Shown here one piece after another: positions 1-8,214 of a stretch of 64,000 bases of DNA. This stretch comes from Prevotella sp. UBA6994 (GTDB taxonomy: Bacteria; Bacteroidota; Bacteroidia; Bacteroidales; Bacteroidaceae), in assembly GCA_002449845.1 (NCBI GenBank), contig DJXW01000031.1, positions 15,463-79,462 of the forward strand. Direction: 5' to 3'. Position 1 is the stretch's first letter. Every line of letters begins with the position of its first letter. The notes under the pieces were generated by a model. That model was not told the DNA's origin. It saw nothing but the letters and a program-made list of their open reading frames with translations, and searched no databases. The position numbers were made by a program, and so were the translations under genes.

Positions 1-1
1 G

Positions 2-3000
2 CAATTACCTGGCGTGAATTACATTGCCTTATTACCCGAAATCCTAACAGACAAGTTTGGCAAGCCATTATCCGCTAACCAACTGAAAGAATTTTATCGT
101 ATACAATGGAATTTTGTTGTAGATTTGAATAAAAAAACGGAAGATGGATTATTTGAGCAAGCACCATCAGTTCAGAAATCTTCTTTAAGGATTATTACAG
201 ACAACATAAGTGAAGTATCAGGAATCTCTAATTTGACAAATTGGTTGTTTGCTAAAGGACGTGTGGATTTAAGCGGATTTGACGACACGAAGACTTTAAG
301 AGATACTCCCAAACTTTTTGAAAATGTTTTTTCAAAAATTGTAAGGACAGGATTGACTAATGACTACTTGATTTTTGATTTTTGTGGTAGTAGTCCTAAA
401 CTGACTTTTCGTCTTTTTGAAAAGTTGGAAAACGTTTTTGGAAATTGGGATGCTGTACAGGAACGCTGTAAGATTATTTCATTCACTAAGGACTCTTCTT
501 ATCAAGAACGTCTGAGAGAGTGGAGTGATGATTATGGCGTACAAATCTCTTTTATTGATGCTACGTTTGGAGATTTTGTCCATCACATAGCAGACATAAA
601 ACCAATTCTTGCAGAGTCTAATCCGACAAGGCTTTTAGTTCGCGGTAATTCCAAAGATTTGACGGAGTCAAGGGAAAGATATAGGGCCGCTGGCATAGAG
701 TTTTTTAGTCCCACTCAAACAAAAGAAGAACGGAAATGGGACTTTTATTCGGGTGCAGAAATTACTTTGGAAGAATTAGATAGGCAATGTGATGTACAAA
801 GGACTCTGTATCGCATTGTAAAGCAACGAATTTCTGAGATTATTCGAACAACAAGAAGAACATCTGTATACACATTACGTCATAGACCTGGTAGTGGCGC
901 AACGACTTTAGCTAGGCGATTAGGATATGACATAAAAAAAGAAGATGAAATTGGTATCATTTCATGCACTGTTGTTGATATAAGAAATTGTAGTAATATT
1001 CGGTTGACAGAACAATATTTGCGCCAACTTTCTGAGGAAACTGATAACACTCCCATTTTGGCGATTGTTGAATCTAAACGTGTTGGTCGTGAAAAGTTTG
1101 ACAATTTAGTGAAGAGGATGTCTGATGCGGCTAAGAAAGTTGTGTTTTTTTATGTTGAACCTTTTACAGGTGCAACATATCATCAAAAGGAAAATGTTGC
1201 ATTACTAGAATCCTTTCTTAGAAATGATGAGCTGAACAGATTTGAAGAAAAATATAAACAACTTGGACTACCAGAACGTCTTTTATCTGATGCGAAAAAG
1301 AATAATAGCTCATTAGAAGTCATTGATTTCCCACTTATGCTCAAGGATAATGAGACAAGTAACAACTTGTCATCATATGTTAAAGAGTGGATGGATACAC
1401 TTCCTGATAATTTAAAAGAATTTTGTGCTTATGTGGGTTTTGTATTTAAATATTCTGATTTGGGAATAAATCAAACATTGCTAAAACCTATATGGGGGGA
1501 TACAATGCATCCTTCTATTCGGTTTTATAGCAAAGAAATTCAAAAAGCTCTTAAGAAATTGCTCATCGAAGAGTCTACGGAAGACGGAACACCAACAGGA
1601 ATTTGGCGTCCTCGCTACAATCGCTTCTCTAAGTTCATACTAAGTGCTTATAAAGTAAATTGGGAAGCAGGTCTTTCAGATTTTGCAAAGAACTTTATTT
1701 CACTTTGCCAAAAAGCAGGTGAACTCGGTTCAGATGACAAAGACATGTTGTATAGTGTGTTTATTATCCGCAAAAATGCAGATTATCGAGCTATCGAAGA
1801 CAAAGGGAATATCAAGAACAAATTCTCTCTTCTTGTTAAAGATTTAGATGACACAGAACGGGCAGAATCTCTTTTTTCCGCATTAGTGAAAGCTTTTCCA
1901 GAAGACTCAATATTTAGAGGTCATTTCGCTCGATTCCTATATGAAAAGACTTCAATAACAAAAGAAATCGAAATAAACGATAGATTGTTTGCTGATGCTC
2001 AAGATAATCTAAATCAGGCATTTGATTTGACGCCGAATGATTCTGATTTGCACCATATGCAAGGGATGCTTTATAGACGAAGGATTAATGCGCTTGCTAG
2101 GCAGTTTAATCGTGATATGAATGAAGATCCTGACTGTGTAGATATTCGGGAAATAGAAGATTGTCTAGTTGAATGGACAGACTCTGCATACGATGCTTTT
2201 GAGAAAAGCATCCAGTTAAGTCCCGCTAGTCCCTATGGCTATGCTGCTGAAAGTCAATTGTTTAAAGAAACAATTATGTTAGGCCAAAAATTGCTTGGCT
2301 GCAACGACTATCTTTTCTGTGAAACAAATCCCATCTATTCAGATTATACAGAAAAATTAGGTAACATTCTTGACTTATTTGAACAAATCTGCTATACTTT
2401 TAAAAATGATGGGCTTACACAAATTATGAACTCCTTACCAATCTACGAGTCTGTTCGACTATTCCATCAAAATCTTGTAGGGCAGAATCGAGAATCAATT
2501 CAACGTTATCGTACTCGGTATAGTTCAGAGTCTGGAGAAAAGAAACTTTTATATGGAAGTCTACTTGTGAAATCAATTATTTACAGTAGAACCAAAACCA
2601 AAGATACAAGAAGGGCTTATAGCAATTTAACAAATCAGGAAAAGAGAGAGATAGAAAGTGTTTTGGAATATCAAAAAAACCAAGGAGATGTAAAAAGTTA
2701 CGAAACACTCTTTATGTTAAAATTATATAGTTCTGAAGAATTCTCTCTTGATGAAGCTATTGATTTATTGAAAGAATGGGAATGCCAATATGTAGATGGC
2801 AATAAGAGCGGTTGGGGTTATTTAAATGCATGTTTCTATTTGGCTGTATGTTATTGTGCAAAATCTATACAGGGTAAGGTTCAAAACAAAGAATTGTCAT
2901 CTTTGGCTATGACGTATTTTAGCAAATCGGAAGAGTTTGCAAAGAAATTTGACAAAGGTACTATTCAGCCTCAGTGCTATTTTGGTGAGCGTGAAGACAT

Positions 3001-3703
3001 TCATTGTATTGTTGACAAATATCGAAAGGATGTAGATGCGAGTACTATAACAGGTGTTATTCACAACATTAAAAATAATAAAGGTATTCTTAGAATGCAA
3101 TGTGGAGTGGATGTTACATTCAATGCTAAGGGATTTGACATAATACGAGATGAAGGACAAATATTACGAGGTGTTTTAGGCTTCTCGTATAGCGGTCCTG
3201 GATTATATGACTTTAGACTAGATACAGATGCAGGTTTATCTGGATTAGCTTTAGACATACAAGAAGAAAAGGAGGTTTCTTATAAAGAATTAGAACAATC
3301 ATATGCGCCTACTGAAGATCTTGTTGAGGAAAATATCATAGAAGAAGATAAAACCGAACAAAAGGATGGCTTCAAACAAATAGGATACCTGGATTTATCA
3401 AAATTCTCTTCACCGACAAGGATTAAAAAATCTCCAAAAGACAAGTATTCTTCAAACAATAATAGCAATAAAAAAAATTGCTTAGTTGCAGGAAAAGATT
3501 ATGAAGGTATTATTGTTATGAGTGGTAGATTAAAAAAAGTTGAATTCAACGAATATCCTTATCCATTAAAGATTGAAGATGTTGAAACAAATGAATTCTA
3601 TGAGGATGAAGTTGTTATATTTACGCTTCAATCAAGGCCTAATGACAAGGATTCAAGTAAAACTTTTTGGTATGCAACTAATCTACGTATAAAAGAACAA
3701 TAG
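2..3703 (+). CDS. SAMD9-like / STAND-type P-loop NTPase with TPR and OB-fold-like regions (5' partial)
   Basis: The reading frame is open to the left edge (Q-L-P-G precede the first GTG at 14), so the gene probably starts outside the window. The visible 1229 residues show an alpha/beta N-terminal region with hydrophobic strands (residues about 110-240, e.g. YLIFDFCG and RLLVRGNS), then a P-loop HRPGSGATTLAR at about 290-301 and a Walker-B-like strand PILAIVE at about 347-353. A long helical, TPR-like region covers about 580-980. A small beta-rich OB-like segment starts near 1010 (ITGVIHNI...), and another beta segment ends the protein. The GATTLAR-type P-loop and the order NTPase-TPR-OB recall the SAMD9/SAMD9L family, which has predicted bacterial relatives linked to immunity. 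The family call is recognition by eye; a defence role is inference. The N-terminal effector domain may lie outside the window. Base composition is more AT-rich than the xylan locus. Confidence 0.6.
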   Translation, partial: QLPGVNYIALLPEILTDKFGKPLSANQLKEFYRIQWNFVVDLNKKTEDGLFEQAPSVQKSSLRIITDNISEVSGISNLTNWLFAKGRVDLSGFDDTKTLRDTPKLFENVFSKIVRTGLTNDYLIFDFCGSSPKLTFRLFEKLENVFGNWDAVQERCKIISFTKDSSYQERLREWSDDYGVQISFIDATFGDFVHHIADIKPILAESNPTRLLVRGNSKDLTESRERYRAAGIEFFSPTQTKEERKWDFYSGAEITLEELDRQCDVQRTLYRIVKQRISEIIRTTRRTSVYTLRHRPGSGATTLARRLGYDIKKEDEIGIISCTVVDIRNCSNIRLTEQYLRQLSEETDNTPILAIVESKRVGREKFDNLVKRMSDAAKKVVFFYVEPFTGATYHQKENVALLESFLRNDELNRFEEKYKQLGLPERLLSDAKKNNSSLEVIDFPLMLKDNETSNNLSSYVKEWMDTLPDNLKEFCAYVGFVFKYSDLGINQTLLKPIWGDTMHPSIRFYSKEIQKALKKLLIEESTEDGTPTGIWRPRYNRFSKFILSAYKVNWEAGLSDFAKNFISLCQKAGELGSDDKDMLYSVFIIRKNADYRAIEDKGNIKNKFSLLVKDLDDTERAESLFSALVKAFPEDSIFRGHFARFLYEKTSITKEIEINDRLFADAQDNLNQAFDLTPNDSDLHHMQGMLYRRRINALARQFNRDMNEDPDCVDIREIEDCLVEWTDSAYDAFEKSIQLSPASPYGYAAESQLFKETIMLGQKLLGCNDYLFCETNPIYSDYTEKLGNILDLFEQICYTFKNDGLTQIMNSLPIYESVRLFHQNLVGQNRESIQRYRTRYSSESGEKKLLYGSLLVKSIIYSRTKTKDTRRAYSNLTNQEKREIESVLEYQKNQGDVKSYETLFMLKLYSSEEFSLDEAIDLLKEWECQYVDGNKSGWGYLNACFYLAVCYCAKSIQGKVQNKELSSLAMTYFSKSEEFAKKFDKGTIQPQCYFGEREDIHCIVDKYRKDVDASTITGVIHNIKNNKGILRMQCGVDVTFNAKGFDIIRDEGQILRGVLGFSYSGPGLYDFRLDTDAGLSGLALDIQEEKEVSYKELEQSYAPTEDLVEENIIEEDKTEQKDGFKQIGYLDLSKFSSPTRIKKSPKDKYSSNNNSNKKNCLVAGKDYEGIIVMSGRLKKVEFNEYPYPLKIEDVETNEFYEDEVVIFTLQSRPNDKDSSKTFWYATNLRIKEQ

Positions 3704-3792
3704 TTGTAAAGGCGAAGTTTTTTAGACAGAGATGGCTGTGCTGCTCCATTTGCCAATATCATATACTATCATTTGAGAACTAGAAGAAATAG

Positions 3793-3888
3793 TGTGCAAA
3801 TGGGGCAGGACTTGATATCGTGTCACCTAATGAGGTGAGAGATATATTCAAGCAGCGAGTTGAAGATTTTGCAAAACTATACGAATAG
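3793..3888 (+). pseudogene. Possible C-terminal remnant of a WYL-domain regulator
   Basis: The 361-bp gap after the NTPase gene contains a short frame with no start that reads ...GAGLDIVSPNEVRDIFKQRV... and ends in a stop at 3886-3888. This resembles the usual end of WYL-domain transcription regulators (G-x-G-[IVL]-x-[VI]-x-S-P-x-x-[VL]-R...). An in-frame stop at 3790-3792 closes it upstream, and no other frame continues the match clearly. WYL regulators often sit beside defence genes, which would suit the neighbouring NTPase. This is recognition from about 30 residues only and could be chance. Confidence 0.3.
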
Positions 3889-3921
3889 CGTATCATCTGA
3901 GGCATAATTCTTATAAGCAAA

Positions 3922-3944
3922 TGGTTCCAAATACAACGGAACCA
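3922..3944. promoter_or_regulatory. Palindromic operator candidate, copy 1
   Basis: TGGTTCC, 9 nt, GGAACCA. An almost identical site (same arms, same spacer length, same AATGTTCT extension on the right) lies at 4525-4547. The right arm ends 42 nt before the minus-7 element at 3986. Likely a binding site for a dimeric regulator shared by the two promoters. Confidence 0.55.
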
Positions 3945-3985
3945 ATGTTCTAATAACAATTCTTTATTTCACGAAGAAAAGTGTA

Positions 3986-3993
3986 TATCTTTG
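3986..3993 (+). promoter_or_regulatory. Bacteroidota-type minus-7 promoter element for the 4065 gene
   Basis: TATCTTTG matches TAnnTTTG. No convincing TTG is seen at the minus-33 position, so the promoter may depend on an activator bound at the upstream palindrome. The predicted 5' UTR to the ATG at 4065 is about 65 nt. Confidence 0.5.
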
Positions 3994-4064
3994 CAGCGTC
4001 AAGCCATCGACACTACCACGATGATTGATGCTGCAAACTGTTGGTAGGATTAAAATCGAAAACA

Positions 4065-4493
4065 ATGAAAAACAAGAACACACAAAACGAAATGAACAAT
4101 TCAGGAAAGGAAAACAAGAAGATGATGCAGAAAGCAAACCAAAAGCGTATTCAAGCTGAAGCTAACGCTCGTAGAAAGATTGCAAAAAGTTGGGTTCTTC
4201 TGGCAAAAGGTGTCAAATACAAAAAGGCTGCCATTAAAGAATCATGCGACCGTTTGACTCAGATTTTAGAGGATGAACTCTTTGACGGCATTCTTCTCAA
4301 CTTACATGGGCGCAATGGCATGAAGTCCTATAGTTGCCAAAAGCGAATCCTCCGCCGCATAGTTGAAAAGCGTCAAGCTCAGTCAGCACATCGTCTGGTC
4401 GGCAAAAGTGATAACAGGTTTGCAAAACAAATGCAACTTCACTGCGCAAGCCGAAGTCTAAAACAATTACAACAATATCAACTATGCTCTTGA
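4065..4493 (+). CDS. Small basic protein of unknown function
   Basis: The ATG at 4065 is chosen over an upstream TTG at 4041 in the same frame. The 142-residue product begins with a strongly hydrophilic Lys/Asn/Gln-rich stretch (about residues 1-45), followed by a short amphipathic part with LTQILEDELFDGILLNL near residue 65-85. The C-terminal third is rich in Arg, Gln and Ser and of low apparent quality; another frame there (…VITGLQNKCNFTAQAEV) looks at least as protein-like, so the 3' end may be frameshifted. No family is recognised. It has its own promoter and shares an operator-like palindrome with the next transcription unit, which suggests co-regulation with the small paralogs and helicase downstream. 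Confidence 0.45.
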   Translation: MKNKNTQNEMNNSGKENKKMMQKANQKRIQAEANARRKIAKSWVLLAKGVKYKKAAIKESCDRLTQILEDELFDGILLNLHGRNGMKSYSCQKRILRRIVEKRQAQSAHRLVGKSDNRFAKQMQLHCASRSLKQLQQYQLCS

Positions 4494-4524
4494 TATAAAA
4501 AGGCATTGGTTCTCATCAAACAAA

Positions 4525-4547
4525 TGGTTCCAAATAAATAGGAACCA
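4525..4547. promoter_or_regulatory. Palindromic operator candidate, copy 2
   Basis: TGGTTCC, 9 nt, GGAACCA, followed by AATGTTCT as in copy 1. The right arm again ends 42 nt before a minus-7 element (4589). A half-site ATTGGTTCT lies just upstream at 4505-4513. Identical geometry at two promoters argues for a real regulator site. Confidence 0.6.
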
Positions 4548-4565
4548 ATGTTCTTATCAAAGGAT

Positions 4566-4596
4566 TTGAAAAACAACAAAAAGAATTGTATTTTTG
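4566..4596 (+). promoter_or_regulatory. Promoter of the small-protein/helicase operon
   Basis: TTG at 4566-4568, a 20-nt spacer, then TATTTTTG (TAnnTTTG) at 4589-4596. This fits the Bacteroidota primary sigma factor consensus. It would drive 4674, 5182 and 5691 in one transcript. Confidence 0.6.
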
Positions 4597-4673
4597 CAAA
4601 GCAATTCCGATAGAGTTGTTTTTAATAAGAGAAATAGAAGCTAAAAGTCAAACCACAAAAAACGAAGAAAGCT

Positions 4674-5120
4674 ATGATGAACAAATCGCTTCAACTCATT
4701 GCATCAAAAAGCCTTCCTGCCCTCTCGGGCGAGTCATTAACCTACAATGCTGCCAAGAACGTTTTCCTTACACTTGGTTACACCAGTGCGGCAAACAATA
4801 CGTATTTTAAGGCAATTCGCTTTTCTAATCGTCTTGCGGTGTATTATGACATAGGTCAAGGATATGCACGAACGTTCCTCAACGGCATTACCTTGTTTTG
4901 TTGGAATGGTAAAAAGGCACATATCATTGCCCAAAAGTTCTGGGGAGGTGCTAACTGGGTGGATTTCTCTGAATACTTTGCTAAGCAACAAAGTATCTTG
5001 ATGCTCAAGGACTTCTTGGCTGGACAGCTCAAAATGCAAGGAGCTCATGTAAGCGAACAAGAGATACTTGCTTTCTCTCGCAACATGATAGAGGAAACTC
5101 AACGTAAGCAACTTGCCTAA
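4674..5120 (+). CDS. Small uncharacterised protein, paralog of the next gene
   Basis: 148 residues; ATG ATG at 4674/4677, either possible. No signal peptide or membrane segment is visible, so it is probably cytoplasmic. The central part (IRFSNRLAVYYDIG...ITLFCWNGKKAHIIAQK) aligns by eye with IRFCDRIVIVEKVG...IELYAFNGQKMELIQK of the protein at 5182, and both are followed by a helical MLKDFLAGQLK / MVKDYLTGVMK segment and a similar tail (VSEQEI / MSAEQI). The two genes therefore come from a duplication. No known family was recognised. It is the first gene of an operon ending in a PIF1-like helicase, and its stop codon lies inside a perfect 12-bp hairpin. Confidence 0.7.
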   Translation: MMNKSLQLIASKSLPALSGESLTYNAAKNVFLTLGYTSAANNTYFKAIRFSNRLAVYYDIGQGYARTFLNGITLFCWNGKKAHIIAQKFWGGANWVDFSEYFAKQQSILMLKDFLAGQLKMQGAHVSEQEILAFSRNMIEETQRKQLA

Positions 5121-5130
5121 GTTGCTTACG
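5103..5130 (+). promoter_or_regulatory. Hairpin covering the stop codon of the 4674 gene
   Basis: CGTAAGCAACTT, loop GCCT, AAGTTGCTTACG: a perfect 12-bp stem with a 4-nt loop. The TAA stop (5118-5120) lies across the loop and the 3' arm. No T-tract follows, so it is more likely an intra-operon processing, stability or expression-ratio element than a full terminator. Confidence 0.5.
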
Positions 5131-5181
5131 ACTATGCGAAATGCTTAACGAATATATTAACCCTTAAAAACAAACAAGACT

Positions 5182-5688
5182 ATGGCAACATTGACAAAAG
5201 CAATCAACAAGAACCTGTTTGACAGCATCCTGCCAACATTTGGTAATCCACGTGTTCATATCCCAGTCTGGGATGAAGGACAGAAGATGTTTATTTGTGA
5301 CGAACACGAGAGCAACAGCGGACATCGATACTACATTGGTATTCGTTTCTGTGACCGTATTGTAATCGTCGAAAAGGTTGGGCTCTATCATAACTGGACC
5401 TATATTGACAGCATTGAACTCTATGCCTTCAATGGTCAGAAGATGGAACTGATTCAGAAACGCGACTACGACAAGGAGTATCGCAACGAAGCATTTATCC
5501 GACAAGAATCAGAGCAGATGGTGAAAGATTATCTGACTGGCGTGATGAAAGCTCAACGTATCTACATGTCAGCAGAACAGATTGCGACGCAAGCTTCTGA
5601 ATTCGTCAACGGATGCTACAAAAGTTTCCTTGCCCCCGACTTCAACACTCGTTTAACCCAAATACTTCCTAAAATTGAACAGCGATAA
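5182..5688 (+). CDS. Small uncharacterised protein, paralog of the preceding gene
   Basis: 168 residues, ATG start 61 nt after the previous stop, and stop only 2 nt before the helicase ATG. It has no signal peptide or membrane span. The core is a mixed beta region (residues about 45-95: RYYIGIRFCDRIVIV, YIDSIELYAFNGQKMELIQ) followed by helices (about 100-160), the same order as in its neighbour. It has an extra N-terminal stretch and a longer C-terminal tail. The function is unknown. Near-zero spacing to the helicase indicates translational coupling, so a role with the helicase (recruitment, substrate marking or inhibition) is a reasonable guess and no more. Confidence 0.7.
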   Translation: MATLTKAINKNLFDSILPTFGNPRVHIPVWDEGQKMFICDEHESNSGHRYYIGIRFCDRIVIVEKVGLYHNWTYIDSIELYAFNGQKMELIQKRDYDKEYRNEAFIRQESEQMVKDYLTGVMKAQRIYMSAEQIATQASEFVNGCYKSFLAPDFNTRLTQILPKIEQR

Positions 5689-5690
5689 CA

Positions 5691-7733
5691 ATGGAGAACA
5701 TGATTGATACAGAGAACAAGCAGCAGGTGATGGCTTATGATTTGATAGCCAATACCAACAGTAGTTTTTTCCTTACTGGTAAGGCAGGAACAGGTAAGAC
5801 AACATTCTTGCGTAACGTGCAAAAGATGGTAGATAAGCAGTTCGTCACATTGGCTCCTACGGGTGTTGCAGCTATCATAGCTGGTGGCGATACCATTCAT
5901 TCGTTCTTCGGATTGCCGATGGAGGTATGTACACCTGGAACAATGGGCAAGATGAGTGAGGCAAGAATAATGACGTTGATTCATACTGACACCATTATTA
6001 TAGATGAGGTGTCGATGGTACGATGTGACATCATGGATGCCATTGATTACACCATGCGTAAAGTGCTTCGATCAACTCTGCCATTTGGAGGAAAGCAAGT
6101 AATCTTCGTTGGTGATATGTTCCAGTTGCCGCCAGTTGTCAAGCAGGGCGCAGAGCGTGAACTGATGCACGACCTCTACCATACCGATGACTTCTTCTTT
6201 TACAAAGCAGATGCCATCAAGCGAATGCGACTTGTGAAGATAGAGTTCCAGAAGGTGTACCGTCAGGAAGACAAGGATTTTCTGAATATCTTAGAGAATG
6301 TGAGAATGAACAGAGCTACACCCAAGAATCTGGTGCATCTGAATGAGCGTGTCTGTCAACCAACAAAGGAGGATGGGATGGTAATTACGCTGGCATCAAT
6401 TAACAGAACGGCTGACAATATCAATCAACAGTGTCTGTCAGAGATTGATGCAGAGGAGTACATCTATGAAGGAACGGTGCAGGGGAAGTTTGATGAGAAA
6501 CGCTTCCCTGTAGATATGAACCTAAAATTGAAAGTGGGTGCTCAAGTGATGTTTACTCGCAACGACCAGCAAAAGCGTTGGGCAAATGGAACCATAGGCA
6601 CTGTCGTCAAGTTGACCAAGGATGAAATACATGTAACTATTGAAGATGGAAACACCTACGTTGTGCCTAACTGCACATGGGAGTCGTATAGCTATGAGTA
6701 TGACAAGGATGAACGTAAGATGAAAAAGGAACTAATGGGAACCTTTACGCAGTATCCGTTGCGATTAGCTTGGGCCATCACCGTGCATAAGAGTCAGGGC
6801 ATGACTTTTGAAAAGATGTATCTTGACCTGAGTCGTGGCATGTTTGCAGCAGGTCAGCTCTATGTGGCATTGAGTCGTGTGCGTTCTCTTGGTGGCTTGT
6901 TCCTCTCACGCCCTATCATTCCTCAGTATGCCCATACGAGTCGGGAGGTGTTGCAATATGCTAACGACTATAACGACGAGCAAGTGATCAACAGTGAAAT
7001 CGAGAGTGGGAAGGCTGTGTATCAGTTGTTGGCTCATCATGACTACGATGAGGCTGCAAAGCAATACCTGCTATTAGTGCAGAAGAAGGCAGAGGCTGGT
7101 GACATCAAGGAGGCGATGCAACAAGCCAAGCGATTTCTTGATACCGTTGTCTGTGATGAGCAGCTCTATGGATGTATAGATAATGTGCCAACTCGACTGA
7201 AGACTGTTAACCATTGGGCATCCAACTTCCTTGTAGCCTTGCTTAGTCTCTATGCTGGTGAGTATGAACAGGCTTTAGCGTATGTGGATAGCGTGTTGAC
7301 ACTGCATCAATGTCAGGAGGCTCTCTATGTAAAATCACGTTGTTTGGCAAAACTTGAACGTTATCAAGAGGCGGATGCGGTGAATGTGCTAATGGGCGAT
7401 GTCTTTGACATGTCAACACCTGATGCCAAAGTGTTATACATGATAGCTATGCTCAATGAATTGTATATCGGTGACAATGGTCTGAACTTGATGCAGGAAT
7501 TGATTAAAGCCAAACCGAAATACGATAAGGGTATCCTGTCACTTCGCTACCTGATGAAACGGAAAGGATTGGAACTTATGAAGAAATCAGATGTGTCATG
7601 CGAGTTGGTGGATGATTTCAATTCGGATATTGCAGAGGAGGAGTTTGTACAGATATTGCGAACGGCTCGCAAGAAAACACCCAAGGCGGTAGAATGCTTG
7701 TTGAGACTGATTAAAAAACAGGAGTATGACTAA
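5691..7733 (+). CDS. PIF1-like superfamily 1B DNA helicase with helical C-terminal extension
   Basis: The ATP-dependent 5'-3' helicase core shows the SF1B motifs in order: Walker A GKAGTGKTT (about residue 31), motif Ia TLAPTGVAA, a PIF1-like HSFFGLP segment, Walker B IDEVSMV (about 104), motif III FVGDMFQLPPV (about 140), the VYRQED motif (about 190), and motifs V/VI ITVHKSQGMTFE and YVALSRVRSLGG (about 363-400). The last 250 residues (about 430-680) are helical with TPR-like spacing (YEQALAYVDSVL, YQEADAVNVL) and are not part of the basic helicase. PIF1-like helicases unwind DNA or displace bound protein; in Bacteroidota many copies are accessory. Genetic coupling to two small paralogs marks this copy as part of a module. 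The helicase call is firm; its job is unknown. Confidence 0.9.
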   Translation: MENMIDTENKQQVMAYDLIANTNSSFFLTGKAGTGKTTFLRNVQKMVDKQFVTLAPTGVAAIIAGGDTIHSFFGLPMEVCTPGTMGKMSEARIMTLIHTDTIIIDEVSMVRCDIMDAIDYTMRKVLRSTLPFGGKQVIFVGDMFQLPPVVKQGAERELMHDLYHTDDFFFYKADAIKRMRLVKIEFQKVYRQEDKDFLNILENVRMNRATPKNLVHLNERVCQPTKEDGMVITLASINRTADNINQQCLSEIDAEEYIYEGTVQGKFDEKRFPVDMNLKLKVGAQVMFTRNDQQKRWANGTIGTVVKLTKDEIHVTIEDGNTYVVPNCTWESYSYEYDKDERKMKKELMGTFTQYPLRLAWAITVHKSQGMTFEKMYLDLSRGMFAAGQLYVALSRVRSLGGLFLSRPIIPQYAHTSREVLQYANDYNDEQVINSEIESGKAVYQLLAHHDYDEAAKQYLLLVQKKAEAGDIKEAMQQAKRFLDTVVCDEQLYGCIDNVPTRLKTVNHWASNFLVALLSLYAGEYEQALAYVDSVLTLHQCQEALYVKSRCLAKLERYQEADAVNVLMGDVFDMSTPDAKVLYMIAMLNELYIGDNGLNLMQELIKAKPKYDKGILSLRYLMKRKGLELMKKSDVSCELVDDFNSDIAEEEFVQILRTARKKTPKAVECLLRLIKKQEYD

Positions 7734-7840
7734 TATACAATGAAATATTCCTACAAAAATTTTTCGTGAAAAATCTCAAATTAGATGTGAAGGAAGCAGA
7801 ATTGTTGTGTTTCCGATGTGAAAATATGGTTTTTTACTCG

Positions 7841-7918
7841 TAATATATATAGTTATTGTCGTAACTATGTATGTTACGAGCGTAACTATATATGTTAGCG
7901 AGCTAACTATATATGTTA
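7841..7918. repeat. 21-bp-periodic palindrome array, copy A, within a longer intergenic element
   Basis: Four 15-bp units (TAACTATATATGTTA and variants) start at 7841, 7862, 7883 and 7904, exactly 21 bp apart. The first unit is inverted relative to the others. The array lies in the 481-bp gap between the helicase stop and the convergent GH115 gene. The right flank (about 7919-8110, ending ...GGCACTTTTTATTGACAAAT) and part of the left flank match, by eye, the reverse complement of sequence around copy C (44.8-45.2 kb). Linkers resemble those of copies B and C. Confidence 0.75.
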
Positions 7919-8137
7919 TGAATGCCTAAAAATGATGCTTTTTCTGCATAAATCCATCCAATATATGTGCATAAATATACGGTCTGATTTTTAATGCCTT
8001 GTAAATCATGTGGTTAGGGATAAGCCAAAAAATAGCATTTTTTGAACCGACGGAAAGGTTGATGGAAAATATCGCAAAATAGAGAGCCCTTTTTGGCACT
8101 TTTTATTGACAAATAGGAGGAGTGGCTATTTCAAGAT

Positions 8138-8181
8138 TTTGTCTCACGACTTAGGTGCTTAAACCCAAGTCGTGAGACAAA
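8138..8181. terminator. Hairpin between convergent helicase and GH115 genes
   Basis: TTTGTCTCACGACTT, 14-nt loop, AAGTCGTGAGACAAA: a perfect 15-bp stem located 33 bp past the GH115 stop and 400 bp past the helicase stop. The short A/T ends give only weak U-tracts on both strands. It probably separates the two converging transcripts. Confidence 0.5.
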
Positions 8182-8214
8182 TCAAGTATGTCTTTTTGCT
8201 CAGAATCTTTCTTT

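Noticed and set aside
7841..7918. CRISPR array reading of the 21-bp repeats
   Set aside because: Units are 15 bp with 6-bp linkers, far too short for repeat-spacer units, and linkers are similar between copies.
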